A stretch of 64,000 bases of DNA from Peptoclostridium sp965368085 (lineage in GTDB: Bacteria; Bacillota; Clostridia; Peptostreptococcales; Peptostreptococcaceae). The stretch lies in contig CBDULP010000010.1 in the NCBI GenBank assembly GCA_965368085.1, forward strand, positions 20,869 through 84,868. The letters run 5' to 3'. The translations under genes were made by a program, and so were the position numbers. The notes under the pieces were generated by a model that was not told where the DNA came from, did not search any database, and saw nothing but the letters and a program-made list of their open reading frames with translations. Shown here piece by piece: positions 34,754 to 42,906 of this stretch; within the stretch, counting starts at the first letter, position 1; every line of letters begins with the position of its first letter.

Positions 34754-36232
34754 ATGCTTTATATATCTTTAGAAAATGAAAAATTCAAATACGAAATAGG
34801 AGAGCTTGTAAAGCTTTTTGAAGGAGATTTTGAATTTGCAGACGCAAATGAAGGATTTGAAAGATTTATAAGTTTGAAAATTTCACAGGACAAAGACTCA
34901 ACATGCAGCACTGCCGCTTACTATGTAGGCGGCGTTTTAAAGCATGAAAAAGAGGACTGCTTGAAAAATTGCGAAATACTGGATGCTCATAAATTTAAAA
35001 GGGAGTCTAAAAACCTGATTAAAAAGGTGATATATACTCTTTTGAGTGAAATTCACGGCAAGAGCATGCCCTGGGGAATACTAACTGGGATAAGGCCTAC
35101 AAAAATAGTGCAAGAGCTTTTGGACGAGGGTATTTGCGAGGCGGATATTTGCAGTGTACTTACTCAAAAATACATGATGTCTGAGCAAAAGGCGTTGATG
35201 GCTCTTGAAATAGCCCTTACGGAGAGAAAATATATATATCCCATAGATGATTCTCTAATATCGCTTTATGTAAGCATACCATTTTGTCCTACAAGGTGCA
35301 TATACTGCTCTTTTCCTTCGAATACACTGAAGCAGTGGGGGCATCTTAAGGCCAAGTATGTAGAGTGCCTTATAAAAGAGATAGAGGAAATCGCAGTAAT
35401 GGCCAAGCAATGGGGCAAAAAACTCCAAACTGTGTACATAGGGGGAGGAACGCCTACAACGCTTGATGCGAATGAGCTTAAGGCTCTCATAACTGCAATT
35501 AAAAGCAGTTTTGACTTTTCGAGCGTGGTGGAGTTTACTGTTGAGGCCGGAAGGGTCGATACTATAGACGAAGAAAAGCTGCATGTGCTGAGGGAAATGG
35601 AAATAGACAGGATAAGCATAAACCCCCAAACAATGAATGACCAGACGCTTAAAAAGGTCGGAAGAAATCACAGCGCAAAGGACATAGAGGATGCATTTTA
35701 TCTTGCAAGGGAAAAAGGCTTTACAAACATAAACATGGACATAATACTAGGGCTTCCAGGAGAAGATGTGGACATGGTAAAATATACACTGGACAAGATA
35801 GCGCAGCTTTCTCCGGAGAGTCTTACAGTGCACACCATGGCAATCAAGAGGGCTTCAAGGTTAAAAGAAGAGATTGAAAACCATGAACTTGCCCAGTATG
35901 AAAATGTGAGTAAAATGGTCCAGATTGCAATGGAAAGCGCAAGAGAAATGGATCTTAGGCCGTATTATATGTACAGGCAAAAGCATATGCTTGGAAACCT
36001 TGAGAACATAGGGTATTCCAAGGCGGGCTGCGAGTGCATATACAACATAAACATAATGGAGGAGACCCAGACTATACTGGCGGCGGGTGCCGGTGCCATA
36101 TCCAAATTCGTATATCATGACGAAAACAGGATAGAAAGGGTTCCTAATGTCAAAAATATAGAGCACTATATAGAACGAGTGGATGAGATGATACTTAGAA
36201 AGAAAAAGGAGGTTTTAAAAAATGCTGACTAA
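34754..36232 (+). CDS. hemZ: Radical-SAM coproporphyrinogen dehydrogenase HemZ
   Basis: The 492-residue protein has an N-terminal region of about 160 residues typical of HemZ, then the radical-SAM core with CPTRCIYCSFPS and GGGTPTTL. This is followed by INPQTMNDQTLKKVGRNH and a HemN-like C-terminal part. HemZ-type proteins are annotated as oxygen-independent coproporphyrinogen III oxidases, but relatives without other haem genes may serve other roles such as haem transfer. Its last 11 bases overlap hisS. Confidence 0.9.
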   Translation: MLYISLENEKFKYEIGELVKLFEGDFEFADANEGFERFISLKISQDKDSTCSTAAYYVGGVLKHEKEDCLKNCEILDAHKFKRESKNLIKKVIYTLLSEIHGKSMPWGILTGIRPTKIVQELLDEGICEADICSVLTQKYMMSEQKALMALEIALTERKYIYPIDDSLISLYVSIPFCPTRCIYCSFPSNTLKQWGHLKAKYVECLIKEIEEIAVMAKQWGKKLQTVYIGGGTPTTLDANELKALITAIKSSFDFSSVVEFTVEAGRVDTIDEEKLHVLREMEIDRISINPQTMNDQTLKKVGRNHSAKDIEDAFYLAREKGFTNINMDIILGLPGEDVDMVKYTLDKIAQLSPESLTVHTMAIKRASRLKEEIENHELAQYENVSKMVQIAMESAREMDLRPYYMYRQKHMLGNLENIGYSKAGCECIYNINIMEETQTILAAGAGAISKFVYHDENRIERVPNVKNIEHYIERVDEMILRKKKEVLKNAD

Positions 36233-37481
36233 GGCTCCAAAGGGCACAAAGGACGTACTGCCTGGAGAATCGGAAAAGTGGGTATATCTTGAAGGGCTTT
36301 TCAGGGAAGTATGCAAGACATTTGGATATGATGAAATAAGGACTCCTGTATTTGAGCACACAGAGCTGTTCCAAAGAGGAATAGGGGAGACTACTGATGT
36401 TGTTCAAAAGGAAATGTATACGTTTGAAGACAAGGGAAAGAGAAGTATAACTCTAAAGCCGGAAGGTACCGCTCCTGCTGTAAGAGCTTTTATTGAAAAC
36501 AAGCTTTATGCCGGCGCTCAGCCGACAAAGCTTTTCTATGTGACACCGTGCTTTAGGTATGAAAGGCCGCAGGCGGGAAGAATGAGAGCTTTCCACCAGT
36601 TTGGGATAGAGGTGTTTGGAAGCGATAATTCTTCTATAGACGCCGAGGTTATAGCACTTGCCATGGAGTTTTTCAAAAAGGTGGGCCTAAGTAGGCTCAG
36701 CCTTAGAATAAACTCAATAGGCTGTCCAAAGTGCAGAAAAGAGTACAATGAGCTGCTTATGAAGTATCTTGAGGGCAAAAAGAGCAGCCTTTGCGAAACA
36801 TGCATAGACAGAATAGAAAAAAATCCTATGAGGGTCATAGACTGCAAGAATGACAGCTGCAAGGAAGCAATAAGCGACATACCGCTGATGCTGGACCACA
36901 TATGCGAAGAGTGTAGCGACCACTTTGAAAAGGTGAAGGCTTATCTACAGAGCATGGGTGTGGGATATGAAATTGACCCTAAAATAGTAAGAGGTCTTGA
37001 CTATTATACAAAGACTGCATTTGAGATAATATCGGAGGACATCGGCGCTCAAAGCACTGTATGCGGAGGAGGAAGATACGACAACCTCGTAAGCGAGCTT
37101 GGAGGTCCGAATACGCCTGCAATAGGTTTTGGGATGGGAATTGAAAGACTTCTTCTTACAATCCAAAACAATGAAATAGAGCTGCCTGTTCCAAAAGGTC
37201 TTGATATATTCATAGTGACAATAGGCGACGTGGCACAGGCTGAAAGCATGAAAATACTTTCAAGGCTTAGAGCAAATGGAATAAGCGCAGACAAGGATCA
37301 CCTTGGAAGAAGCGTAAAGGCGCAGTTCAAGTATTCAGATAAGCAAAACTCCAGATTCACCATAGTTCTTGGAGAAGATGAAATGAAAAATGACTCTATT
37401 ACGCTCAAAGACATGAAGACTTCTCAGCAGTTTGAAATAAAGCTAAGCAATCTCATGGAAGAAATAAAAGAAAGACTTTAA
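36222..37481 (+). CDS. hisS: Histidyl-tRNA synthetase
   Basis: The 419-residue class II synthetase has motif 2 FRYERPQAGRMRAFHQFGIE, the HisA signature RGLDYYTKTAFEI, motif 3 GFGMGIERL and a C-terminal anticodon-binding domain. The bacterial insertion domain contains two CxxC pairs (CPKC, CETC) and a CEEC, so it may bind zinc. ATG 36222 follows AAGGAGG, lies inside hemZ and is coupled to it. aspS follows in the usual Firmicute order. Confidence 0.97.
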   Translation: MLTKAPKGTKDVLPGESEKWVYLEGLFREVCKTFGYDEIRTPVFEHTELFQRGIGETTDVVQKEMYTFEDKGKRSITLKPEGTAPAVRAFIENKLYAGAQPTKLFYVTPCFRYERPQAGRMRAFHQFGIEVFGSDNSSIDAEVIALAMEFFKKVGLSRLSLRINSIGCPKCRKEYNELLMKYLEGKKSSLCETCIDRIEKNPMRVIDCKNDSCKEAISDIPLMLDHICEECSDHFEKVKAYLQSMGVGYEIDPKIVRGLDYYTKTAFEIISEDIGAQSTVCGGGRYDNLVSELGGPNTPAIGFGMGIERLLLTIQNNEIELPVPKGLDIFIVTIGDVAQAESMKILSRLRANGISADKDHLGRSVKAQFKYSDKQNSRFTIVLGEDEMKNDSITLKDMKTSQQFEIKLSNLMEEIKERL

Positions 37482-37514
37482 AAAGAAGCAGATATTTAAG
37501 GAGGAGTTTGTAAA

Positions 37515-39296
37515 ATGGAAACATTAAACGGGCTTAAGAGAACCCACTACTGCGGAGATCTTAGGGAAGCTAATATAGGGGAAGACATAGTACTTATGGG
37601 ATGGGTGCAAAGAAAGAGAAATCTTGGAGGTCTTATATTTGCAGATCTTAGAGACAGACAGGGAATTGCACAGATAGTATTTGACACTGAAGTGTCAAAA
37701 GAAGCTTTCGAAAAGGCTGAAAAACTGGGATCTGAATATGTAATAGCCGTAAAGGGAAAGGTATTTGAAAGACAGTCAAAAAACCCAAATATGCCAACAG
37801 GAAACATAGAGGTTTTTGCGCAGGAGCTTAGAATACTGAATGAGGCGGCAACTCCGCCTATATACATAAAGGATGACGACGATGTTTCAGAAAATCTTAG
37901 GCTCAAGTATAGATACCTTGATCTTAGAAAGCCTTCTATGCAAAAGAACTTCATACTGAGACACAAAGTCGGAAGCATTGTAAGAAACTATCTCTCTGAA
38001 AATGGATTCCTTGAGATAGAAACACCTATGCTTACAAAGCCTACTCCAGAAGGTGCAAGGGATTATCTTGTTCCAAGTAGAGTAAACCAGGGCAAATTCT
38101 ATGCGCTTCCACAATCGCCACAGCTCTTCAAGCAGCTTCTTATGGTATCGGGAATGGACAGATACTTCCAGATAGTAAAATGCTTCAGGGACGAGGACCT
38201 AAGGGCCGACAGGCAGCCTGAATTTACTCAGATAGACTGTGAAATGAGTTTTGTAGAAATAGATGACATAATAGGGATAATGGAAGAAATGATGAAGAAG
38301 ATATTCAAAGATGCTCTGAATGTCGACATAGCGACTCCTTTCGAAAGAATTCCTTATAAAATAGCAATGGAAAAATACGGTTCCGACAAGCCTGATCTTA
38401 GATTTGGATTCGAGCTTGTAGACATTTCAGAAGAAGTGAAGGACTGCGACTTCAAAGTGTTCACAGGAGCGGTTCAAAGCGGAGGAAGCGTAAGAGGTAT
38501 AAACATAAAGGCAAATGCGGACAGCTTTACAAGAAAAGGCATTACAAAGCTTGAAGATTTTGCCAAGACATACGGGGCTAAAGGGCTTGCATGGATAAAA
38601 TATACGGCTGAAGGAGTTACATCACCAATAGCAAAATTCCTGAGCGAGGAAACCCTAAATGCCATAACTGAAAAAATGGAAGCAAAAGAGGGAGACCTTA
38701 TTCTATTTGTAGCCGATAATAACAAGGTTGTATTCGATTCTCTTGGACACCTTAGAGTTGAAGTTGCAAAGCAGCTTGGAATGCTTGACAAGAATGAATA
38801 CAAGCTTGCATGGGTTACAGAATTCCCACTGTTTGAGTATGACGAAGAAGAAGACAGATATGTAGCCGTTCACCACCCATTCACGGCGCCTATGGACGAA
38901 GACCTTGAAAAGCTTGAAACTGACCCGGTTTCAGTAAGAGCAAAAGCTTATGACATAGTGCTTAACGGATTTGAACTTGGAGGAGGAAGCCTTAGAATAT
39001 ACAATGCGGACCTTCAAAAGAAAATGTTCAAATCGCTTGGGTTCAGCGAAGAAGAGGCATATGAGAAGTTTGGATTCCTTCTTGATGCGTTTAAATTTGG
39101 GACTCCGCCTCACGGGGGAATAGCTTTTGGATTTGACAGGCTTATAATGCTTCTTGCAGGAGAAGACAACATAAGACAGGTAATAGCTTTCCCTAAGACT
39201 CAAAATGCTACATGCCCTCTTACAGAGGCTCCTTCGTTCGCAGAGGATAAGCAGCTTGAAGAGCTTGGAATAAATGTGACTGCTGAGGAAAAATAG
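37515..39296 (+). CDS. aspS: Aspartyl-tRNA synthetase
   Basis: The 593-residue class IIb enzyme has an N-terminal OB anticodon domain (about 15-105), the catalytic core with LPQSPQLFKQLLMVSGMDRYFQIVKCFRDEDLRADRQPEFTQ, the bacterial GAD insertion (about 290-420) and motif 3 GIAFGFDRLIMLL. All parts are of the standard bacterial type. Discrimination between Asp and Asp/Asn charging cannot be fixed here. ATG follows AAGGAGGAG. Confidence 0.98.
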   Translation: METLNGLKRTHYCGDLREANIGEDIVLMGWVQRKRNLGGLIFADLRDRQGIAQIVFDTEVSKEAFEKAEKLGSEYVIAVKGKVFERQSKNPNMPTGNIEVFAQELRILNEAATPPIYIKDDDDVSENLRLKYRYLDLRKPSMQKNFILRHKVGSIVRNYLSENGFLEIETPMLTKPTPEGARDYLVPSRVNQGKFYALPQSPQLFKQLLMVSGMDRYFQIVKCFRDEDLRADRQPEFTQIDCEMSFVEIDDIIGIMEEMMKKIFKDALNVDIATPFERIPYKIAMEKYGSDKPDLRFGFELVDISEEVKDCDFKVFTGAVQSGGSVRGINIKANADSFTRKGITKLEDFAKTYGAKGLAWIKYTAEGVTSPIAKFLSEETLNAITEKMEAKEGDLILFVADNNKVVFDSLGHLRVEVAKQLGMLDKNEYKLAWVTEFPLFEYDEEEDRYVAVHHPFTAPMDEDLEKLETDPVSVRAKAYDIVLNGFELGGGSLRIYNADLQKKMFKSLGFSEEEAYEKFGFLLDAFKFGTPPHGGIAFGFDRLIMLLAGEDNIRQVIAFPKTQNATCPLTEAPSFAEDKQLEELGINVTAEEK

Positions 39297-39343
39297 TAGG
39301 CATTCCTTAATTTATATGTGATAGTATGAAAACTTTATTTGAT

Positions 39344-39379
39344 AAACTACAAATCCCGCTTTAGGCGGGATTTTAGTTT
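39344..39379 (+). terminator. Terminator after aspS
   Basis: AAATCCCGC pairs with GCGGGATTT around TTTAG, extended outward by AAACTA/TAGTTT past one bulged C. It ends the recJ-to-aspS block. Confidence 0.85.
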
Positions 39380-39389
39380 GCAATAAAAA

Positions 39390-39417
39390 TTGACTTGTTG
39401 TAAAATTAATATAGAAT
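39390..39417 (+). promoter_or_regulatory. Promoter of the membrane protein-csoR-rseC group
   Basis: TTGACT (39390-39395), a 16-base spacer and TAGAAT (39412-39417) lie 42 bases before the GTG of the next gene. Confidence 0.65.
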
Positions 39418-39459
39418 ATACGTATTCAGGGTATGACTGTGATTAAAGGAGAGCTCATT

Positions 39460-39732
39460 GTGAAAAAGATATTTGATGAATTCGTAGTGTTTGCTTTGAG
39501 TTTTGCCGTGTTTGTTGTTGGAGCTAAACTGCTAGTTGATGATTTTAATATAGGTAAAATTCAAATAACACTCATATTCTTGCTGGCTTTTGCAAATATA
39601 GCCACAAGGAGCTGGCTTATAAGACTTAAGCAGGTTAAAAATATTAGGAATAGGGAATTCGAGCTAATAAGCAGATTAATATTCATATGTTTTATAGGGG
39701 TGTATTTCTTTATATATAAAAGGTTGGCATAG
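39460..39732 (+). CDS. Small three-span membrane protein, unknown
   Basis: The 90-residue protein has hydrophobic segments at about 7-25, 34-52 and 70-87, separated by a basic loop (RLKQVKNIRNREFE). I recognise no family. GTG 39460 has AAGGAGAG 6 bases upstream; an ATG at 39433 would add nine residues without a good site. Its position in front of csoR and an RseC-like gene suggests one transcript with a membrane or redox theme, but this is inference. Confidence 0.75.
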   Translation: MKKIFDEFVVFALSFAVFVVGAKLLVDDFNIGKIQITLIFLLAFANIATRSWLIRLKQVKNIRNREFELISRLIFICFIGVYFFIYKRLA

Positions 39733-39747
39733 AAAGGAAGAATGCTT

Positions 39748-40041
39748 GTGAATGAAAATTTAGAAAAACAAAAATGCGACAAGGATGCAGTTATAAAAAG
39801 ACTAAGGCGAATAGAAGGACAGGTAAGAGGAATACAAAAAATGGTTGATGAAGGCAAGTATTGTGTAGACATACTTACACAGGTTGCAGCGGTAAGGTCT
39901 GCGATAGACAAAGTCGGAGGAATAATACTGGAAAACCATGTTAAAAGCTGTGTTAAGACGACTATAGAGAACTCTTCGGAAGATGAAAAGAACAAGGTTA
40001 TAGATGAGCTTATGTATGCAATGCTCAAATTTATGAAGTAG
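39748..40041 (+). CDS. csoR: CsoR/DUF156-family metal-sensing repressor
   Basis: The 97-residue all-helical protein matches the CsoR/RcnR/FrmR family: RLRRIEGQVRGIQKMVDEGKYCVDIL and ENHVKSCV. The Cys-His-Cys ligand set used for Cu(I) is present (YC, NH, SC), so copper sensing is the likeliest role, though persulfide-sensing CstR has a similar Cys pair. GTG 39748 has AGGAAG 7 bases upstream. No copper ATPase or chaperone gene is adjacent, so the target promoter must be elsewhere or nearby in this cluster. Confidence 0.9.
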   Translation: MNENLEKQKCDKDAVIKRLRRIEGQVRGIQKMVDEGKYCVDILTQVAAVRSAIDKVGGIILENHVKSCVKTTIENSSEDEKNKVIDELMYAMLKFMK

Positions 40042-40049
40042 GTGATTTT

Positions 40050-40517
40050 ATGAGTTGTGCGATGACGGGATTAGTACTTCAAAAAAAAGGCGAAAATGCA
40101 ATTTTGAAAATGCAAAAGCATTCAGCTTGTGCAGGCTGTGGGGCGTGCAGTATGGCTGATGAAAAAATGAACCTGAATGTGGAAGCTTTTAATGACGCAG
40201 GGAGCGAAGTCGGAGACATTGTAGAAGTGCAGCTTAACGCTCCGGATCTTTTGAAGGCGGCATTTATTGCATATTCAATACCATTGATAGCACTAATAGT
40301 CGGAGTGGTCGGAGGTATACAGATGCTGCAGCTGATGTCTTACAATGGGAATGTTGAAGCGGCAGGAGGAGCGGCGGGTGTATTTCTCATGGTGGTTTCA
40401 TATGCACTTATAAGAATGAACGAAAAAAAAATTAAAAAAAGTGGAAAATACAGTCCGGTTATAGTAAAGGTAATTCAAAAAAATGACTATAAAGACCTTA
40501 AACGTATAGATAAATAG
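40050..40517 (+). CDS. RseC/MucC-family membrane protein
   Basis: The 155-residue protein has a Cys-rich N-terminal motif (SACAGCGACS), a beta-barrel-like soluble part and two membrane spans (about 68-95 and 106-125). Proteobacterial RseC/MucC modulates sigma-E, and a relative in Rnf-containing bacteria (RsxC-linked) reduces SoxR. In Clostridia the role is unknown, and an Fe-S or electron-transfer function is suggested by the four cysteines. It follows csoR by 8 bases. Confidence 0.85.
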   Translation: MSCAMTGLVLQKKGENAILKMQKHSACAGCGACSMADEKMNLNVEAFNDAGSEVGDIVEVQLNAPDLLKAAFIAYSIPLIALIVGVVGGIQMLQLMSYNGNVEAAGGAAGVFLMVVSYALIRMNEKKIKKSGKYSPVIVKVIQKNDYKDLKRIDK

Positions 40518-40546
40518 TTTGAAAAATTTTGAATTTGGTATATAAT
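40518..40546 (+). promoter_or_regulatory. Promoter of 6S RNA
   Basis: TTTGAA (40518-40523), a 17-base spacer and TATAAT (40541-40546) start directly after the RseC-like stop codon. The predicted start near 40553 fits the 5' end of the 6S RNA. Confidence 0.65.
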
Positions 40547-40552
40547 ATATAT

Positions 40553-40743
40553 AAGAAGAAGTACCTGGAATGTTCGATAGGCTTTATTTAAATTCAACCG
40601 ACACGTTGAATACGGGAGTTCGAGTTCTTCAGTGTACGCCATGCCTCTTAGGGGGAAGGCGGAAAATGAGGGCAGGGCACCCACCTGAGTTATCTCGGGT
40701 ATGAATTTATTAGGGCCGCGGCATTTTGGGTTTTCTGCTTTTT
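40553..40743 (+). ncRNA. ssrS: 6S RNA
   Basis: This roughly 190-base RNA gene regulates RNA polymerase by mimicking an open promoter. The 5' block CCTGGAATGTTCG and the 3' block GCCGCGGCATTTTGGG are the conserved 6S ends and can pair over 9 bp (with G.U). AGAA pairs with TTCT farther out. Internal hairpins include ATTCAAC/GTTGAAT and a GC-rich distal arm. A promoter precedes it and T runs follow. In Bacillus a 6S gene also lies near aspS, which matches this position. I based the call on motifs and pairing, not on a covariance-model search. Confidence 0.85.
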
Positions 40744-40753
40744 ATAGGTATTT

Positions 40754-40808
40754 AAAAAAACACATTCGCTAATGTTCGTTAATCGAATATTGGCGAATGT
40801 GTTTTTTT
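40754..40808 (+). terminator. Long hairpin terminator after 6S RNA
   Basis: AAAAAAACACATTCGC (40754-40769) pairs with GCGAATGTGTTTTTTT (40793-40808). The stem continues, after one wobble, with AATGTTCG/CGAATATT around TTAAT. It separates 6S from the Mrp cluster and can act in both directions. Confidence 0.9.
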
Positions 40809-40828
40809 TGCGAAAATGTTATTGGCAT

Positions 40829-40857
40829 TTGACAATAAACCTGCATAGGAATATAAT
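40829..40857 (+). promoter_or_regulatory. Consensus sigma-A promoter of the Mrp/NifX/MinD cluster
   Basis: TTGACA (40829-40834), exactly 17 bases, then TATAAT (40852-40857). This is the only perfect consensus promoter found in the window. The mrp start codon is 39 bases downstream. Confidence 0.9.
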
Positions 40858-40895
40858 AGGATTAAATAGCATATGACTAAATCAGGAGGTATATA

Positions 40896-41681
40896 ATGGA
40901 AATCCAGAAAGAAAAACTTAATGACAAATCAAGCATTAAAAGAACAATTGCCGTAATGAGTGGAAAAGGCGGAGTTGGCAAATCGTCAGTGACATCTCTT
41001 CTTGCAGCGTCTCTTCAGGCGAGAGGATACAGGGTGGGTATACTGGATGCGGATATTACGGGTCCTTCAATACCAAAAGTTTTTGGAATAAATGAAAAAA
41101 GGGTTGCAGCAACAAGTGAAGGCGTATATCCAGTTGAGACTTCAACAGGCATAAAGGTTGTATCGGTCAATCTCATGATTGAAAAGGAAGACGCTCCTGT
41201 AATATGGAGAGGACCTATAGTCGCAAATGCAGTCAAGCAGTTTTATACGGATGTAGTATGGGGTGAACTTGATTACCTTCTTTTGGACCTGCCTCCTGGA
41301 ACTGGGGATGTTCCGCTTACGATAATGCAGTCTATAAGTCTGGACGGAATAGTTGTAATATCGTCTCCTCAGGACCTTGTCAAACTGATAGTCAAAAAAT
41401 CCATAAATATGGCGAACATGATGAATATACCTATAGTGGGAGTAGTTGAGAATATGAGCTACATGGAATGCCCAAAATGCAAAGACAGGCTTTATCCTTT
41501 CGGAGAAAGCAAAGTGGCGGATGCGCTTGAGGGTACTGGAATATCGCTTTTAGGCCAGCTTCCTATAGATCCTGATTTCACACAGCTGAGCGACGAGGGC
41601 AAAATAGAGCTTTATCCAAGGATAAGCGAATCATTCAGTGATATAATAGAGACATTTATAAAAAAGGCGGGGGAAAAATAA
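40896..41681 (+). CDS. Mrp/NBP35-type Fe-S carrier ATPase
   Basis: The 261-residue P-loop protein has the deviant Walker A GKGGVGKSS (about 23-31), DLPPGTGDVPLT, and the Fe-S-bridging CPKC (about 192-195) followed by LYPFG. Mrp/NBP35 proteins are homodimeric carriers that assemble and hand over [4Fe-4S] clusters. Translation starts after AGGAGG, and its stop overlaps the next ATG (TAATG). As first gene of the cluster it probably supplies clusters to the two MinD-ferredoxin ATPases or to the NifX-like proteins. Confidence 0.93.
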   Translation: MEIQKEKLNDKSSIKRTIAVMSGKGGVGKSSVTSLLAASLQARGYRVGILDADITGPSIPKVFGINEKRVAATSEGVYPVETSTGIKVVSVNLMIEKEDAPVIWRGPIVANAVKQFYTDVVWGELDYLLLDLPPGTGDVPLTIMQSISLDGIVVISSPQDLVKLIVKKSINMANMMNIPIVGVVENMSYMECPKCKDRLYPFGESKVADALEGTGISLLGQLPIDPDFTQLSDEGKIELYPRISESFSDIIETFIKKAGEK

Positions 41682-42040
41682 TGAAAATAATAGTATCCGT
41701 GAATGAAAAAAACAATGACGCAATACTTGATCCAAGATTTGGAAGATGCCAGTATTTTGCTGTATGCGATGAAAACGGAAAGGTATCTGAATATATAGAA
41801 AATCCTGGGATATCTTCGGCTCATGGAGCTGGAATAACTGCAGCAAACAGGATAGTTGAAACAGGTGCAGATGTTGTAATAACCGGAAATTTGGGACCGA
41901 ATGCCCTAAGAGTTCTTCAGGCTTCTAACATAAAGGGATATGCAAGTGAACAGATAAGCATAAAAGCAGCCATAGACATGTATAAAAATAATGAACTTAA
42001 CGAGATAAGCATGGCAGGACCTGCGCATCACGGCGCTTAG
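41681..42040 (+). CDS. NifX/NifB-type cofactor-binding protein (ORP-like), first copy
   Basis: The 119-residue protein is a single dinitrogenase-cofactor-type domain (ribonuclease H-like fold): MKIIVSVNEKNNDA, DPRFGRCQYFAVCDENG, GAGITAANRIVETGADVVITGNLGPNA. It has Cys23 and Cys29 and ends in a short AHHGA tail. Relatives carry the FeMo cofactor (NifX), or in sulfate reducers the Mo-Cu cluster of ORP. No nitrogenase genes are present, so a different cofactor is implied. It overlaps the mrp stop by one base. Confidence 0.9.
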   Translation: MKIIVSVNEKNNDAILDPRFGRCQYFAVCDENGKVSEYIENPGISSAHGAGITAANRIVETGADVVITGNLGPNALRVLQASNIKGYASEQISIKAAIDMYKNNELNEISMAGPAHHGA

Positions 42041-42054
42041 AGAGGATGAGTAAT

Positions 42055-42906
42055 TTGAAAATAGCAGTTCTCAGCGGAAAAGGGGGAACGGGCAAGACCA
42101 CAGTGGCAACGAATATCGCAGCAGTTTCGGGCGGAGTTTATGCCGATTGCGACGTCGAGGAGCCTAACGGTTTTATATTTTTGAAGCCTGAGAATGTCAA
42201 GTCGCGCAAGGTCATGGTGGATGTTCCTGTAGTAGATGATGACAAGTGTGTGCTTTGCGGCAAATGTGCAAATGCATGCAAGTTTAATGCGATTGGAATA
42301 AGCAAGACAGGAGTAATGCTTTTTGAAAAGCTGTGCCACAGCTGCGGAGCTTGCAGCTTGGCATGTCCGGTAGGAGCTATAACTGAGACGAAAAGAGAGC
42401 TTGGAAATGTGGAAACAGGCATATTCAGGGAAAGTGCATGCATATCAGGCATTCTTAATGTCGGAGAGCCCATAGCGGTTCCGATAATTAAAAATGTAAA
42501 AGCTGATTTAAACAAAGTCATAGGTGATGAGGATATTGTCATATACGATTGTCCTCCGGGGACTGCATGTACCGCTGTTGCATCTGTAAAGGATGCTGAT
42601 TTTGCACTTCTTGTAACAGAGCCTACGAAATTCGGACTTCATGACTTGGACATGGCTGTACAGCTTTTGAGGAACATGAAAAAGCCATTTGCAATAATAG
42701 TAAACAGGTCCCAAGGCGAAAAGGACATGATTTCCGATTATGCGGTTGAAAATGGAATAGATATAATAGGCAGAATACCATTTGACAGGGAGATAGCTGT
42801 TCTTTATTCGCAGGGGAAACTCATATCGGATGAAGAAAAATATGCTTGCGTTTTTAAAGATATATTCAAAAAGTCTGCAGACATTTGCAGGGGGGTGAGC
42901 AAATGA
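42055..42906 (+). CDS. MinD-type ATPase with inserted two-cluster ferredoxin domain, first copy
   Basis: The protein of about 283 residues has Walker A SGKGGTGKTTVA and DCDVEEPNG at the N terminus. An inserted ferredoxin domain contains CVLCGKCANAC and CHSCGACSLACP for two [4Fe-4S] clusters, and YDCPPGT plus LVTEPTKFGLHDL close the ATPase core. Start: AGAGG is too close to ATG 42046, so TTG 42055 is preferred. It ends with ATGA overlapping the second copy. Such pairs occur in ORP-type clusters, where they are thought to build or insert the metal cofactor. Confidence 0.9.
   Translation: MKIAVLSGKGGTGKTTVATNIAAVSGGVYADCDVEEPNGFIFLKPENVKSRKVMVDVPVVDDDKCVLCGKCANACKFNAIGISKTGVMLFEKLCHSCGACSLACPVGAITETKRELGNVETGIFRESACISGILNVGEPIAVPIIKNVKADLNKVIGDEDIVIYDCPPGTACTAVASVKDADFALLVTEPTKFGLHDLDMAVQLLRNMKKPFAIIVNRSQGEKDMISDYAVENGIDIIGRIPFDREIAVLYSQGKLISDEEKYACVFKDIFKKSADICRGVSK

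Noticed and set aside
40553..40743. Alternative reading of the 6S region as a riboswitch for the Mrp cluster
   Set aside because: A long hairpin terminator and a separate consensus promoter lie between it and mrp. The paired end motifs fit 6S RNA.
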